Positions 1 to 7,855 of a stretch of 51,606 bases of DNA are shown here, one piece after another; the stretch's first letter is position 1, and every line of letters begins with the position of its first letter. The translations under genes were made by a program, and so were the position numbers. The stretch is from NCBI GenBank assembly GCA_900542055.1, contig UQMA01000009.1:1-51606 (forward strand). The letters are read 5' to 3'. A model generated the notes under the pieces. It did not search any database, had not been told where the DNA came from, and worked only from the letters and a program-made list of their open reading frames with translations. The stretch is from an uncultured Azospirillum sp. (GTDB lineage: Bacteria > Pseudomonadota > Alphaproteobacteria > RF32 > CAG-239).

Positions 1-107
1 TTTCCGCGAGAGGTTTTTCTTATGCTAAAAATAAAAAATATTCTCAAAATAAGTTTGATTTATTTTTACAAAGTAACTTCACAAAAATTTCAGATAACCA
101 ACATTTA

Positions 108-136
108 TTGACAAAACACACCAAACGACTTATATT
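108..136 (+). promoter_or_regulatory. Sigma-70-type promoter for the 170-661 gene
   Basis: TTGACA at 108-113 is followed after exactly 17 bases by TATATT at 131-136. This predicts a transcript start near 143 and a leader of about 27 bases. The rest of 1-169 is AT-rich and shows no gene. Confidence 0.7.
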
Positions 137-169
137 TCTTTTAAATATTAATCATTAACTCATTATTGT

Positions 170-661
170 ATGAACAAGAGAAAACCTGTTTACGCCAAGA
201 ATCATCAAGAGAGATTCGGCGTAGAAAAGCGTACTAAAAACGATTCTGGCGCAGAGCTTTTTGCCAATATAGCCACTTTAGACGAGTTGTGTCGGTCTGC
301 TGATTTACAATTAAAACTTTATCTAACCGGCGACTTGCCTTTAATACGCAACTTTTTTGAAGAAGGCGGCTGTTTCCTGCAAAAAGTGCAAAGACAGATA
401 ACCAACGATAATAACATAGAAATGTTAGATCTGTTTCTCCGCTATTGGGAATATATTCCAACAGAGCGCAGTTATATGATAAAACAAGCTTCTATGGAAT
501 TTATCGAGCATTATCTGGCTGCCAAATCTCTTGGAACCCAAGGAGAAGACTTTGCACGCAACGCACGTTTCCCCAAGGAATTTGTAGCCCGCTATGCACA
601 TCTTCTCAACGCAAAAGCCAAAGCTATATGCCGAGGTTTTCGCAAAATTGAAGTAGAATAA
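170..661 (+). CDS. Hypothetical protein, 163 aa
   Basis: I do not recognise the family. The protein is soluble-looking, with no signal peptide or membrane segment. It has a basic N-terminus (MNKRKPVYAKNHQERFG) and a mostly helical, hydrophilic body with several aromatic and charged stretches. It is probably a real gene because it has a near-consensus promoter 30-60 bases upstream and a strong hairpin terminator just after its stop. It converges on the DUF262/HNH gene and may belong to the same accessory patch, but nothing in its sequence ties it to restriction. No function is proposed. Confidence 0.6.
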   Translation: MNKRKPVYAKNHQERFGVEKRTKNDSGAELFANIATLDELCRSADLQLKLYLTGDLPLIRNFFEEGGCFLQKVQRQITNDNNIEMLDLFLRYWEYIPTERSYMIKQASMEFIEHYLAAKSLGTQGEDFARNARFPKEFVARYAHLLNAKAKAICRGFRKIEVE

Positions 662-667
662 ACAAGC

Positions 668-699
668 AAAAGACATCAGCCCATGCTGATGTCTTTTTT
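668..699. terminator. Bidirectional intrinsic terminator
   Basis: A 10-bp perfect stem (671-680 with 685-694, loop CCAT) is followed on the plus strand by six T residues and preceded by an A-run that gives a U-run on the minus strand. It lies between two convergent genes and can end both transcripts. Confidence 0.85.
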
Positions 700-711
700 G
701 TGCCGGTTAAA

Positions 712-1935
712 TTATTTATCTTCCGCATGCAAATCAATATGACAATTTTTACAAAGCATAACGCAGTTCTCAACTGTTGTTTCTCCGCCATCGGCAAAAG
801 TCTTTTTATGGTGTCCGTCAAGCTCTTTTAAAGAAAAACATTTATGACAGCAAGCACATTTTTTACCCTGATTTTCATAAGCCTGCTTTTGCTGCCTTTC
901 ACTAAAGGCACGGTGCCAAATCAAACTACGATCATTTGACAGACAATATTCATAAAAACCTTTTTTCTTCAAACCATCAGGCTCAACTTCATACAAGCCA
1001 TATAGATAATCAAGTTTTTCCTCTATTTTGTTTCTATCATACACCTTATTATGATATTTATTGTAAAGGATACCCCAATCACAACCTTTCATATCAGAAC
1101 GATAAGTGCTGAAAGTGTTTTTAACCCAATCAATTACATTTTTAAAATAGTCAATTAAATCATCTGCATTTTCATCAAAACGATGTTTTCCCATATAATC
1201 TTTAATTTGCAAATATTCATTCGGTTCTTTATCAATCCGCCAATTAAGCGCCAATTCCAATAATAACTGACGATTTGCTTTTTCTCCTAAATTTCCCATA
1301 TCTCCCAAAGATTTATCCGCTGAAAGGCTTAATAATGTTTTTCTGTCATCATTATCATAATAAGAAATGTTTATAGCTTCATTATTGTTTTTCTTAGAAA
1401 AGAAATATTTAACCGCCGTCAACCACTGTCCCGTATAATTAGCATTCAATAATTCTTGATTTGTCATTTGTTTGCCGGCAATATTTATGGTGTGGAACCA
1501 ATCTAATTTCTCATCATCAGTACCTTCACAAACATATATTTGCAAGCGATAATTCAAAATTTGCTGTTGCTTTTCCACGGATAAACCTGCAAAGGTTTGA
1601 GTGTTTTTACCATTAAAATCAATTGCTATCGGATTGCCGAAACCATCATCATTGGTAATAAATTGGCAAATTGAAATCAGTCGCTGCTGCCCGTCAATAA
1701 CCTCATAAGTTCCATCAGGATTTATGGCCCAATACATACTGTTCAGCGGCATATTATTATAAACAGAAAGCATAACTCTGTCTCTGTCATCGGGATTATA
1801 AACAAAAGCCCGTTGATAAGCCGGTCGCACATTCAGCTTTCCACCATAAGCAACAACGCCTTTTTCCCCGTTATCTTTATATCCATTAACTAGTTCTCGA
1901 ATAGTGATATGGGGTTGAGTCGTTTTCATAGTCAT
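712..1935 (-). CDS. DUF262 / HNH endonuclease-like protein, 407 aa
   Basis: The N-terminal half carries DUF262 (ParB/GmrS-like) signatures: PAYQR near residues 38-42 and the DGQQR motif at 81-85, which in GmrSD-type proteins forms a nucleotide-hydrolysing site. The C-terminus is an HNH nuclease with zinc cysteines (C360/C363 and C395/C398), the His-His pair 375-376, N390 and H399. The family therefore predicts NTP-regulated DNA cleavage. The start codon lies one base past the stop of the upstream methylase, with AAGGA about 9 bases before it, so the two are translationally coupled. I infer that this is the restriction partner of that methylase. An alternative is a standalone phage-defence nuclease of the GmrSD group. 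Confidence 0.85.
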   Translation of the reverse strand: MTMKTTQPHITIRELVNGYKDNGEKGVVAYGGKLNVRPAYQRAFVYNPDDRDRVMLSVYNNMPLNSMYWAINPDGTYEVIDGQQRLISICQFITNDDGFGNPIAIDFNGKNTQTFAGLSVEKQQQILNYRLQIYVCEGTDDEKLDWFHTINIAGKQMTNQELLNANYTGQWLTAVKYFFSKKNNNEAINISYYDNDDRKTLLSLSADKSLGDMGNLGEKANRQLLLELALNWRIDKEPNEYLQIKDYMGKHRFDENADDLIDYFKNVIDWVKNTFSTYRSDMKGCDWGILYNKYHNKVYDRNKIEEKLDYLYGLYEVEPDGLKKKGFYEYCLSNDRSLIWHRAFSERQQKQAYENQGKKCACCHKCFSLKELDGHHKKTFADGGETTVENCVMLCKNCHIDLHAEDK

Positions 1936-1936
1936 A

Positions 1937-2890
1937 TTAATTTTTCCTTTTAATTAGAATTCTTAAATACTTTGATTTTCCATTTATTTCCGTTAAATGA
2001 ATATGATTTGCTTTCGCCCAATCATTAATTTCTGCAACATCTAAAATTGTGTAACGATTCAAGCCGTCAATAATGTCAAATTGTTCTGGATTATATTTAT
2101 CAATAAAGGTTATAGGCACCCCCATTACACCAAAATAGTCCACAGGAATATCACTTACTTTATCTACATTTATGGCATCGTAATTGTCATAATGAGGATA
2201 CATATCCTCATAACCATAATATTTTTTGCCGGTATGCAAAAACTCTTTTCTTTTACTGGTTTCAAGGTTGGTATACCATCTGGTCAGACCTGTAACTTTT
2301 TTGGTTGGTTCGCCTTTATATATAAAATCACTTGGCGAATTATACCCTAACCAAACCTTATTACTTTGCACTAAAGAAAAGACCTCTTTGTACGATAAAG
2401 CATTTTTATTGCCGATAATCAAAAACTTCTTTCTATATTTCACCAATTGCGCCACATATTCGCGAAACAGCGAAAAAGGCGGGTTGGTAATAACAATATC
2501 TGCTTGTTTTAAGAGCTCTATACATTCAGAACTTCTAAAGTCGCCATTGCTATGCATTGGAATTTCAGCAATGTCTTCAAAACAAATAATACCGTCACCG
2601 GTGTTGTCTTTATCCAAAACATACATTGTCGATGTTTGTTTATCTTTTTCATAATGGGTTGCAATCACTTTTTTGATTTGAAAAGCTTCAAAATTATCAG
2701 CCAGATATTTCAAAAAATTAGATTTCGGAGTGCCTAGACCTATGCCGTTGTGATCATCGCAATTGCAATAAATTATTTTGTTCTTAAAATATTTGGCATA
2801 ATTAACCAGTTCTTTTTTGATATCTTCATAACCGGTATAAAATTCATCATCTTTATTCCCATCGGCAGCACGTAAATTTTTATTTCCCAT
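1937..2890 (-). CDS. EcoRI-type adenine-specific DNA methyltransferase, 317 aa
   Basis: The protein resembles the M.EcoRI family of N6-adenine methyltransferases. It has DEFYTG near residues 15-20, a YCNCDD segment at 41-46 followed by SNF..YL (cofactor side), and the catalytic NPPF tetrad at 136-139 followed by SLFREY. About 317 residues is a normal length for the family. It is the first gene of a two-gene operon with the DUF262/HNH protein and presumably protects the sites that protein attacks; the recognition sequence cannot be read from the protein. The start is immediately downstream of a hairpin plus U-run (2906-2932), so expression is likely controlled by attenuation or antisense RNA. 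Confidence 0.88.
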   Translation of the reverse strand: MGNKNLRAADGNKDDEFYTGYEDIKKELVNYAKYFKNKIIYCNCDDHNGIGLGTPKSNFLKYLADNFEAFQIKKVIATHYEKDKQTSTMYVLDKDNTGDGIICFEDIAEIPMHSNGDFRSSECIELLKQADIVITNPPFSLFREYVAQLVKYRKKFLIIGNKNALSYKEVFSLVQSNKVWLGYNSPSDFIYKGEPTKKVTGLTRWYTNLETSKRKEFLHTGKKYYGYEDMYPHYDNYDAINVDKVSDIPVDYFGVMGVPITFIDKYNPEQFDIIDGLNRYTILDVAEINDWAKANHIHLTEINGKSKYLRILIKRKN

Positions 2891-2905
2891 CAGCCATTTT
2901 CCAAT

Positions 2906-2932
2906 AAAAAATCGCCTTCGGTGTAAAAGGCG
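2906..2932 (-). terminator. Intrinsic terminator/attenuator just before the methylase start
   Basis: On the minus strand CGCCTT (2932-2927) pairs with AAGGCG (2918-2913) around an 8-base loop and is followed by a run of six U at 2911-2906 (first base A at 2911's neighbour). It ends only about 15 bases before the methylase ATG at 2890. No other minus-strand gene lies between it and anmK, so its natural target is leader transcription into the R-M operon. Confidence 0.7.
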
Positions 2933-3124
2933 ACTGGAAGCTGAAAACTACTCTGTGGAATAGCGGGCATATTAATCTAAATTGGCATAAGCATACACTT
3001 ATCCCATATATAAACTTATTAGCCTCCTTCCAGTCATAAGACCAGAAGGAGTTTTACGCCAATGGTACTTGGCAACCACAGATGAGGTTTTCAGTCCTCG
3101 GGGCAGACACCAACCTGCCTTAAA
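2932..3124 (-). ncRNA. Candidate C4/P4-CI-like antisense RNA leader of the R-M operon
   Basis: Read on the minus strand, this region folds into four local hairpins. In plus coordinates these are 3102-3106/3115-3119, 3084-3087/3096-3099, 3058-3062/3069-3073, and a 7-bp stem 3024-3030/3045-3051. Three segments of this 5' domain are perfectly complementary to a single 27-base downstream stretch: 3076-3082 with 2952-2958 (7 bp), 3087-3094 with 2941-2948 (8 bp) and 3027-3035 with 2932-2940 (9 bp). The 8-bp segment sits in a hairpin loop, the 7-bp one is unpaired between hairpins, and the 9-bp one is in a stem arm. Split complementarity feeding an attenuator is how phage P1/P7 C4 RNA and P4 CI RNA act. 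Membership in that family is inference. Confidence 0.6.
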
Positions 3125-3170
3125 AATAATGTTAATTGATAAGAAATAAAAAGCAAGATAAAAATAAATA

Positions 3171-4463
3171 TTACGCCTTATTCCACCCTTTTGCCGCTCT
3201 TGACCACAGTCTGCCGTCATTACCATCCGGATAAACAACAATTCCGCCGATTGTCGGTTTTCGGCATCCGGTTATTTTAGGATTCGAAAAAGCAATATTT
3301 TGCAAACGGCAGCGCGCCATATCTGCAAAAATACGGGCTTCCATAAATTTTCCGTTATACCCGAATTCATCAGACCATTGAATTTTCGCTTGAGGATTTT
3401 TAATTTTTTCAAAAATTTCTTTATGACACGGCAAAACCTCAGCTTGTCCGTGCACCAAGTTTTTGAAATCATCGAAAATAAGCGGATTATTCCAACCGCC
3501 GCCAAACACCAAAAAATAATCGGGCGTTTTTACGGGAAAATATTTCATACTGTATACCATTATATAAGCACTGAAAAACTCAGCCGTTCTCAATCTGTCT
3601 GCAAACGAAATACTTTTATCTTTCAGACTGTTCGGTAAAACATACCATGCCGGATCTGATGATTTCGGCGGATTTTTAAGAATAAAATTATCTCCGTTAT
3701 CAGTCAAAACACTATGTTCAAAAAAATCGGCAAGCAGATTAAATCTGATTTTTCCTTCTTTGCCGTATTTTCCGTCAAAATCACAGTTTTCACTCTTTTC
3801 GCTTTTAACCAACAAATCGGCAAAATGATTAAAAGGACCGCAGTCAAAGCCAAAAACTTTATTTTCATAGACAACAGCAAGATTTCCCGTATTGCCGCCA
3901 TTGCAAAAAACAACCGGAAAAATATTTTTATTTTTCAAACCTTCAGCCAAATGAAAATTGTGCATAGGAGCCAAAGGCGCCCCTTCACCGCCGTTCATAA
4001 TGTCGTCGGATCTGAAATCAAAGACAACAGGTATCTGCGTTAATGTGCTTAGCATCTGACCGCTACCTATTTGCAATGTATTGGGTTCTTGTTTCTTTCC
4101 GGCAATGGAAGGCGGAAAATGATAACAGGTTTGACCATGAAAACCGATAGCCTTGATTTTTTTGCGCTCAATATGATTTATAGACAACATTTCATTAATC
4201 GTTTCTGCAACCAAATTTACATAAGCATTGTGCAGATTAAGAAAAAAAAGTTTATCACAGCTATATATTTTTTCTATATTACCCTCGTTATCCTTCAATT
4301 TTTGCTTTAAAATACGAAAACCGTCGGCAATATATTCGGGAATATTTTTTGAATAAGCGCATATATCGGATATTTTTTTCCCATTAAAATCCGTTAGAAC
4401 AACATCCACGGCATCTAATGAGTTGCCGGTCATGACTCCAATGCACAAAAAATCGTTTTCCAT
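3171..4463 (-). CDS. anmK: Anhydro-N-acetylmuramic acid kinase, 430 aa
   Basis: This enzyme phosphorylates and opens 1,6-anhydro-MurNAc recovered from peptidoglycan turnover, giving MurNAc-6-phosphate. Family signatures are the N-terminal phosphate loop (GVMTGNSLDAVDVV, residues about 9-22), GFHGQT near 108, DFRSDDIMNGGEGAPLAP (the sugar and catalytic region, with the catalytic Asp expected in the DFRSDD segment) and FDCGPFN..D. The length is somewhat above the usual 370-390 residues. No murQ or other recycling gene is adjacent. There is no obvious terminator after its stop, so its transcript may run into the RNA leader at 3124-2932. Confidence 0.92.
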   Translation of the reverse strand: MENDFLCIGVMTGNSLDAVDVVLTDFNGKKISDICAYSKNIPEYIADGFRILKQKLKDNEGNIEKIYSCDKLFFLNLHNAYVNLVAETINEMLSINHIERKKIKAIGFHGQTCYHFPPSIAGKKQEPNTLQIGSGQMLSTLTQIPVVFDFRSDDIMNGGEGAPLAPMHNFHLAEGLKNKNIFPVVFCNGGNTGNLAVVYENKVFGFDCGPFNHFADLLVKSEKSENCDFDGKYGKEGKIRFNLLADFFEHSVLTDNGDNFILKNPPKSSDPAWYVLPNSLKDKSISFADRLRTAEFFSAYIMVYSMKYFPVKTPDYFLVFGGGWNNPLIFDDFKNLVHGQAEVLPCHKEIFEKIKNPQAKIQWSDEFGYNGKFMEARIFADMARCRLQNIAFSNPKITGCRKPTIGGIVVYPDGNDGRLWSRAAKGWNKA

Positions 4464-4507
4464 ATTTTCCCTTTTGTTTTTTCAAAGTTTAGTCAGATTT
4501 TTTTATA

Positions 4508-4536
4508 TTGACAATACAATATTTTACCCTTATAAA
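4508..4536 (+). promoter_or_regulatory. Strong sigma-70-type promoter for rpmH-rnpA-yidD
   Basis: TTGACA at 4508-4513, a 17-base spacer and TATAAA at 4531-4536 are near consensus. A leader of about 65 bases precedes rpmH. Confidence 0.8.
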
Positions 4537-4607
4537 AAAGCTACAAAAAACCGAGAACTCTGCTTTTGCGGAGCTTTAAATAACTATAATAAACCGGAGA
4601 AAAAACA

Positions 4608-4742
4608 ATGAAACGTACTTATCAGCCTTCAAAAATCGTTAGAGCACGCCGTCATGGCTTCCGCGCTCGCATGGCAACTCAGGGCGGCCGCAAAGTTTTA
4701 GCAGCCCGCAGAGCTAGAGGACGCGCTAAATTATCTGCCTAA
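4608..4742 (+). CDS. rpmH: 50S ribosomal protein L34, 44 aa
   Basis: This small gene encodes a 44-residue, strongly basic protein starting MKRTYQPSKIVRARRHGF and ending with a run of Arg/Ala/Lys, the textbook L34 sequence and length. L34 binds 23S rRNA in the large subunit. A GGAG ribosome-binding site (4596-4599) precedes the ATG. It leads the conserved rpmH-rnpA-yidD cluster, with 20 bases to rnpA, and is driven by the near-consensus promoter at 4508-4536. Confidence 0.97.
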   Translation: MKRTYQPSKIVRARRHGFRARMATQGGRKVLAARRARGRAKLSA

Positions 4743-4762
4743 CATATTGAGGCTTTAGGCAA

Positions 4763-5173
4763 ATGCCTGCTTTTTCGTTACTAAAAAAACGCCGCGATTT
4801 TGTAAGAATAACAAAATCTGGCGAATCAGTTCCGACACATACCTTAGTTCTTCAAGCTGCTCCGAGCAAATCGGAACAATTGTCGGGTGAGGCAAGAATT
4901 GGTTATACCACAACAAAAAAAATCGGAAAAGCGCATGTCAGAAATCGTTGTCGTCGCAGACTTCGCGCTGCGGCGGCATTATTTTTTGCCGAACATGCTT
5001 TGCCTGATTTCGATTATGTTATAATTGCAAGATACACAACAGCCGAAGCCAAATTTTCAGCTATTTGCAAAGATCTCTGTTATGCGTTAAAAAAAATAAA
5101 CCGCAAATTTTTTCCTCAGGAACCGGAAAATGATGAACAAAATAATCCGTCTGCCGTTTCTGCTGCTGATTAA
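4763..5173 (+). CDS. rnpA: Ribonuclease P protein component, 136 aa
   Basis: This is the protein cofactor of RNase P, which matures tRNA 5' ends. The N-terminus has the typical LKKRRDFVRI pattern, and the central RNR motif is present as VRNRCRRRLR near residues 58-67. The protein is basic and of usual length, with a slightly extended acidic tail (PENDEQNNPSAVSAAD). The last 44 bases overlap the start of yidD, a common arrangement that implies coupled translation. Co-transcription with rpmH is expected. If the leader RNA at 2932-3124 is C4-like, RNase P would be a candidate processing enzyme for it. Confidence 0.95.
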   Translation: MPAFSLLKKRRDFVRITKSGESVPTHTLVLQAAPSKSEQLSGEARIGYTTTKKIGKAHVRNRCRRRLRAAAALFFAEHALPDFDYVIIARYTTAEAKFSAICKDLCYALKKINRKFFPQEPENDEQNNPSAVSAAD

Positions 5174-5375
5174 ATTTTATCAAAAAGTGATTTCCCCTTT
5201 ACTGCCGAATGTATGCCGATATCAGCCGAGTTGTTCGCAATATATGATTGAAGCGATAGAAATTCATGGAGTTATAAAAGGAATTTATTTAGGAACAAAA
5301 CGTATTCTTCGCTGTCACCCATGGGGAGGAAGCGGCTATGACCCTGTTCCTCCGAAAGATAAACATAAAATTTGA
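5130..5375 (+). CDS. yidD: Membrane protein insertion efficiency factor YidD, 81 aa
   Basis: YidD is a small membrane-associated protein that assists YidC-dependent insertion. It shows the family's hallmarks: an N-terminal amphipathic/hydrophobic helix (IIRLPFLLLIKFYQKVISPLLP), the motif CRYQPSCSQY and the C-terminal CHPWGGSGYDPVP. It starts inside rnpA, and the next gene is yidC, which has its own promoter. Confidence 0.95.
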   Translation: MMNKIIRLPFLLLIKFYQKVISPLLPNVCRYQPSCSQYMIEAIEIHGVIKGIYLGTKRILRCHPWGGSGYDPVPPKDKHKI

Positions 5376-5382
5376 TAAAAAC

Positions 5383-5410
5383 TTGCATTAGCTGCAAATA
5401 CTGTTATATT
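5383..5410 (+). promoter_or_regulatory. Probable promoter for yidC-engB
   Basis: TTGCAT at 5383-5388 and TATATT at 5405-5410 are separated by 16 bases. The site lies in the 75-base gap between yidD and yidC. Confidence 0.5.
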
Positions 5411-5450
5411 CGTTACAAATTCAATAAAATCAATAGGGTTATATTTTCAA

Positions 5451-7115
5451 ATGAAAGATGAGCTAAAAAGTTTTTACACGGCCGTAATTTTATCATTGGC
5501 CATTATTTTCATCAGCAACTATTTGTTTTTCAATAAAAAACAACCAGATATTCAAAATGAACAGCAAAACGCACCGGTACAAACTATTGAAAAAAATAAA
5601 GATGAAGCTGAAGGAAATAAACCGGCTGTTTCTTTATCTGTAGACGATGCTTTGCAGATATCAAAACGCGTTAACATAGAAAATGACGTTATAAAGGGCT
5701 CAATGCGTATTTCTGGTAACCGTATTGATAACTTATTGTTGAAAAAATACAAACAAACCATAGAAAAAGACAGTAAAGATGTTGAGTTATTCGCACCGGC
5801 AAAAACCGCTAACCCTTATTATGCCGAATTTGGATGGCTTGCAAACAACAAAAATATAAAAGTACCGAATACAGACACTCTTTGGACGGTAAAAGGAGAA
5901 AAACTTACCCCTCAGTCTCCTGTCGTTTTGGAGTGGAACAATGGCGAAGGCTTAACTTTTATCACCAAGATTTCTTTAGATAAAAATTATATGTTCAGCA
6001 TTGATCAATCTGTTGAAAACAATACCAAGCAAACTGTGACTCTCTTTCCTTACGGATTAATCGCCCGCTCGCAAGAAAAAGCACCGACAAGCAGTGTTGT
6101 TCACGAGGGACTTATCGGCGTATTTGACAAACAGCTTGAAGAAATCAAATATTCCGACCTTTCAAAAGAAAACAAAACTTTTAATGCTCAAAAAGGCTGG
6201 TTTGGTTTTACCGACCGTTATTGGTTATCAGCAATTACTTTCAATTCTGAAAAGCCTGCTAATATAAAATTCAGCCAAAACGGCTCTGTTTATCAAACTG
6301 ACTTTGTAGGCGCACCTATAACCATTGCTGCCGGAAGTGTTGGAAATACACAGGAAATGCTGTATGCCGGCGCAAAAGAAATAAAACTTCTCGATAACTA
6401 TACAGACAAATTGAATATTGAAAAATTTGACCTCGCCGTCGACTTTGGTTGGTATTACTTTTTAACCAAACCATTTTTCTACATATTGGATTATTTGTAT
6501 AACCTTATTGGCAATATGGGATGGGCTATTTTATTGTTTGCAGCTTTGCTGCGGCTGGTTATGTTCCCAATCGCCAACAAATCGTATGAAAATATGGCAA
6601 AAATGAAAAACATTCAGCCTAAACTAAAAGAACTGCAAGAAAAATTTGCTGAAGATAAATTAAAGCTTCAGCAGGAAACTATGCTCTTATACCAAAAAGA
6701 AAAAATTAATCCGGCTTCGGGTTGCTTGCCCATGTTTATACAAATTCCGGTATTTTTCTCATTGTATAAAGTATTAAACATAGCCATTGAAATTCGTCAG
6801 GCGCCTTTTATCGGCTGGATTAAAGACCTTTCTGCTCCCGACCCTATGGTTCTTTCGGCATGGACGCATTTACCAATCCCCGGATTTTTAGATATTGGCG
6901 TATGGCCGATTGTTATGGGAATTACAATGTTTATTCAACAAAAAATAAGTCCGGCTCCGACCAATAAAGATCAAGCCCGCGCATTTGCTCTCTTACCGCT
7001 CATTTTTACTTTTATGATGGGACATTTTGCCGCAGGTTTGGTAATATACTGGTCGTTCAGCAATCTATTGTCGATTGTTCAACAAAGAGCCATTATTATA
7101 AAAAACAAAGGATAA
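5451..7115 (+). CDS. yidC: Membrane protein insertase YidC, 554 aa
   Basis: This is the inner-membrane insertase, acting alone or with SecYEG. An N-terminal transmembrane helix (about residues 8-27) is followed by a large periplasmic beta domain (about 50-330) of the Gram-negative type. The conserved five-helix insertase core begins near 335 and includes NPASGCLPMFIQIPVFFSLYKVL-like sequence (helical hairpin and TM region) and a C-terminal TM pair. The length is normal for proteobacteria. engB starts 4 bases after its stop, so the two form an operon. Confidence 0.96.
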   Translation: MKDELKSFYTAVILSLAIIFISNYLFFNKKQPDIQNEQQNAPVQTIEKNKDEAEGNKPAVSLSVDDALQISKRVNIENDVIKGSMRISGNRIDNLLLKKYKQTIEKDSKDVELFAPAKTANPYYAEFGWLANNKNIKVPNTDTLWTVKGEKLTPQSPVVLEWNNGEGLTFITKISLDKNYMFSIDQSVENNTKQTVTLFPYGLIARSQEKAPTSSVVHEGLIGVFDKQLEEIKYSDLSKENKTFNAQKGWFGFTDRYWLSAITFNSEKPANIKFSQNGSVYQTDFVGAPITIAAGSVGNTQEMLYAGAKEIKLLDNYTDKLNIEKFDLAVDFGWYYFLTKPFFYILDYLYNLIGNMGWAILLFAALLRLVMFPIANKSYENMAKMKNIQPKLKELQEKFAEDKLKLQQETMLLYQKEKINPASGCLPMFIQIPVFFSLYKVLNIAIEIRQAPFIGWIKDLSAPDPMVLSAWTHLPIPGFLDIGVWPIVMGITMFIQQKISPAPTNKDQARAFALLPLIFTFMMGHFAAGLVIYWSFSNLLSIVQQRAIIIKNKG

Positions 7116-7119
7116 AATT

Positions 7120-7767
7120 ATGCAAACCGAAACCCTGCGCTATACAACCGAAGAAATTACAAACGGTAAAAAACTTTTTACCGCTGAATGCAGTTTTATG
7201 CTCGGGGTTGCCGGTTTAAATCAGCTTCCGCCTGATAATATTTTGGGAGAAATAGCTTTTGCCGGACGTTCGAACGTAGGAAAATCAAGTTTGATTAACG
7301 CTTTAACCGGACGCAAAACTTTGGCGAAAACCTCAAACACTCCTGGCCGCACACAGCAACTAAACTATTTTAATCTGGCAAATAAACTGTACATAGTTGA
7401 TATGCCGGGGTATGGTTTTGCGCAAGCTCCTGATGCAATGGTAAAAAAATGGCAAAAAATGATTTTTGCATATCTTCAGGGTCGCGTTAATCTCAAAAGA
7501 GTGTTTTTATTGATTGATTCTCGTCATGGTATAAAAAAAGTCGACAAAGAAATTATGGAAATGCTCGATAAAGCTGCAGTTAATTATCAAATAATTTTAA
7601 CAAAATCCGATAAAATCTCAGCTGTTGAATTGGCAAAAACCATTACAGAAACCAACAAAATCTTAAAAGACCATGCAGCCGCCCATATTGACATCATAGC
7701 AACCAGCTCCGAAAAAGGACGCGGCATAGACGAATTACGCGCTGAAATAGCCCGTTTGGCTGATTAA
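7120..7767 (+). CDS. engB: Ribosome biogenesis GTP-binding protein EngB/YsxC, 215 aa
   Basis: This TrmE-Era-EngA-EngB-type GTPase takes part in late 50S assembly. Visible motifs are G1 GRSNVGKSS (about residues 49-57), a G2 threonine in TPGRTQQLN, G3 DMPGYG, G4 TKSD and a G5-like TSSEKG. It starts immediately behind yidC, the usual order in alphaproteobacteria. Confidence 0.95.
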   Translation: MQTETLRYTTEEITNGKKLFTAECSFMLGVAGLNQLPPDNILGEIAFAGRSNVGKSSLINALTGRKTLAKTSNTPGRTQQLNYFNLANKLYIVDMPGYGFAQAPDAMVKKWQKMIFAYLQGRVNLKRVFLLIDSRHGIKKVDKEIMEMLDKAAVNYQIILTKSDKISAVELAKTITETNKILKDHAAAHIDIIATSSEKGRGIDELRAEIARLAD

Positions 7768-7855
7768 TTTTTAGACAAAATCATTGTTTATTATCCAAAA
7801 TTTTGCTAATATAATCTCATAAAAAAACTTTATAACTTTAAACAAAGGAAAAACA

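Noticed and set aside
2891..3124. HEARO/OMEGA RNA or retron msr-msd for the structured leader
   Set aside because: No IscB/IsrB-type RuvC nuclease and no reverse transcriptase nearby; the HNH gene is of DUF262 type and lies downstream of the methylase.
2999..3241. An 80-residue minus-strand reading frame across the leader region
   Set aside because: It overlaps the anmK end and the hairpin-rich RNA; no ribosome-binding site or recognisable protein features. Its apparent coding comes from structured RNA.
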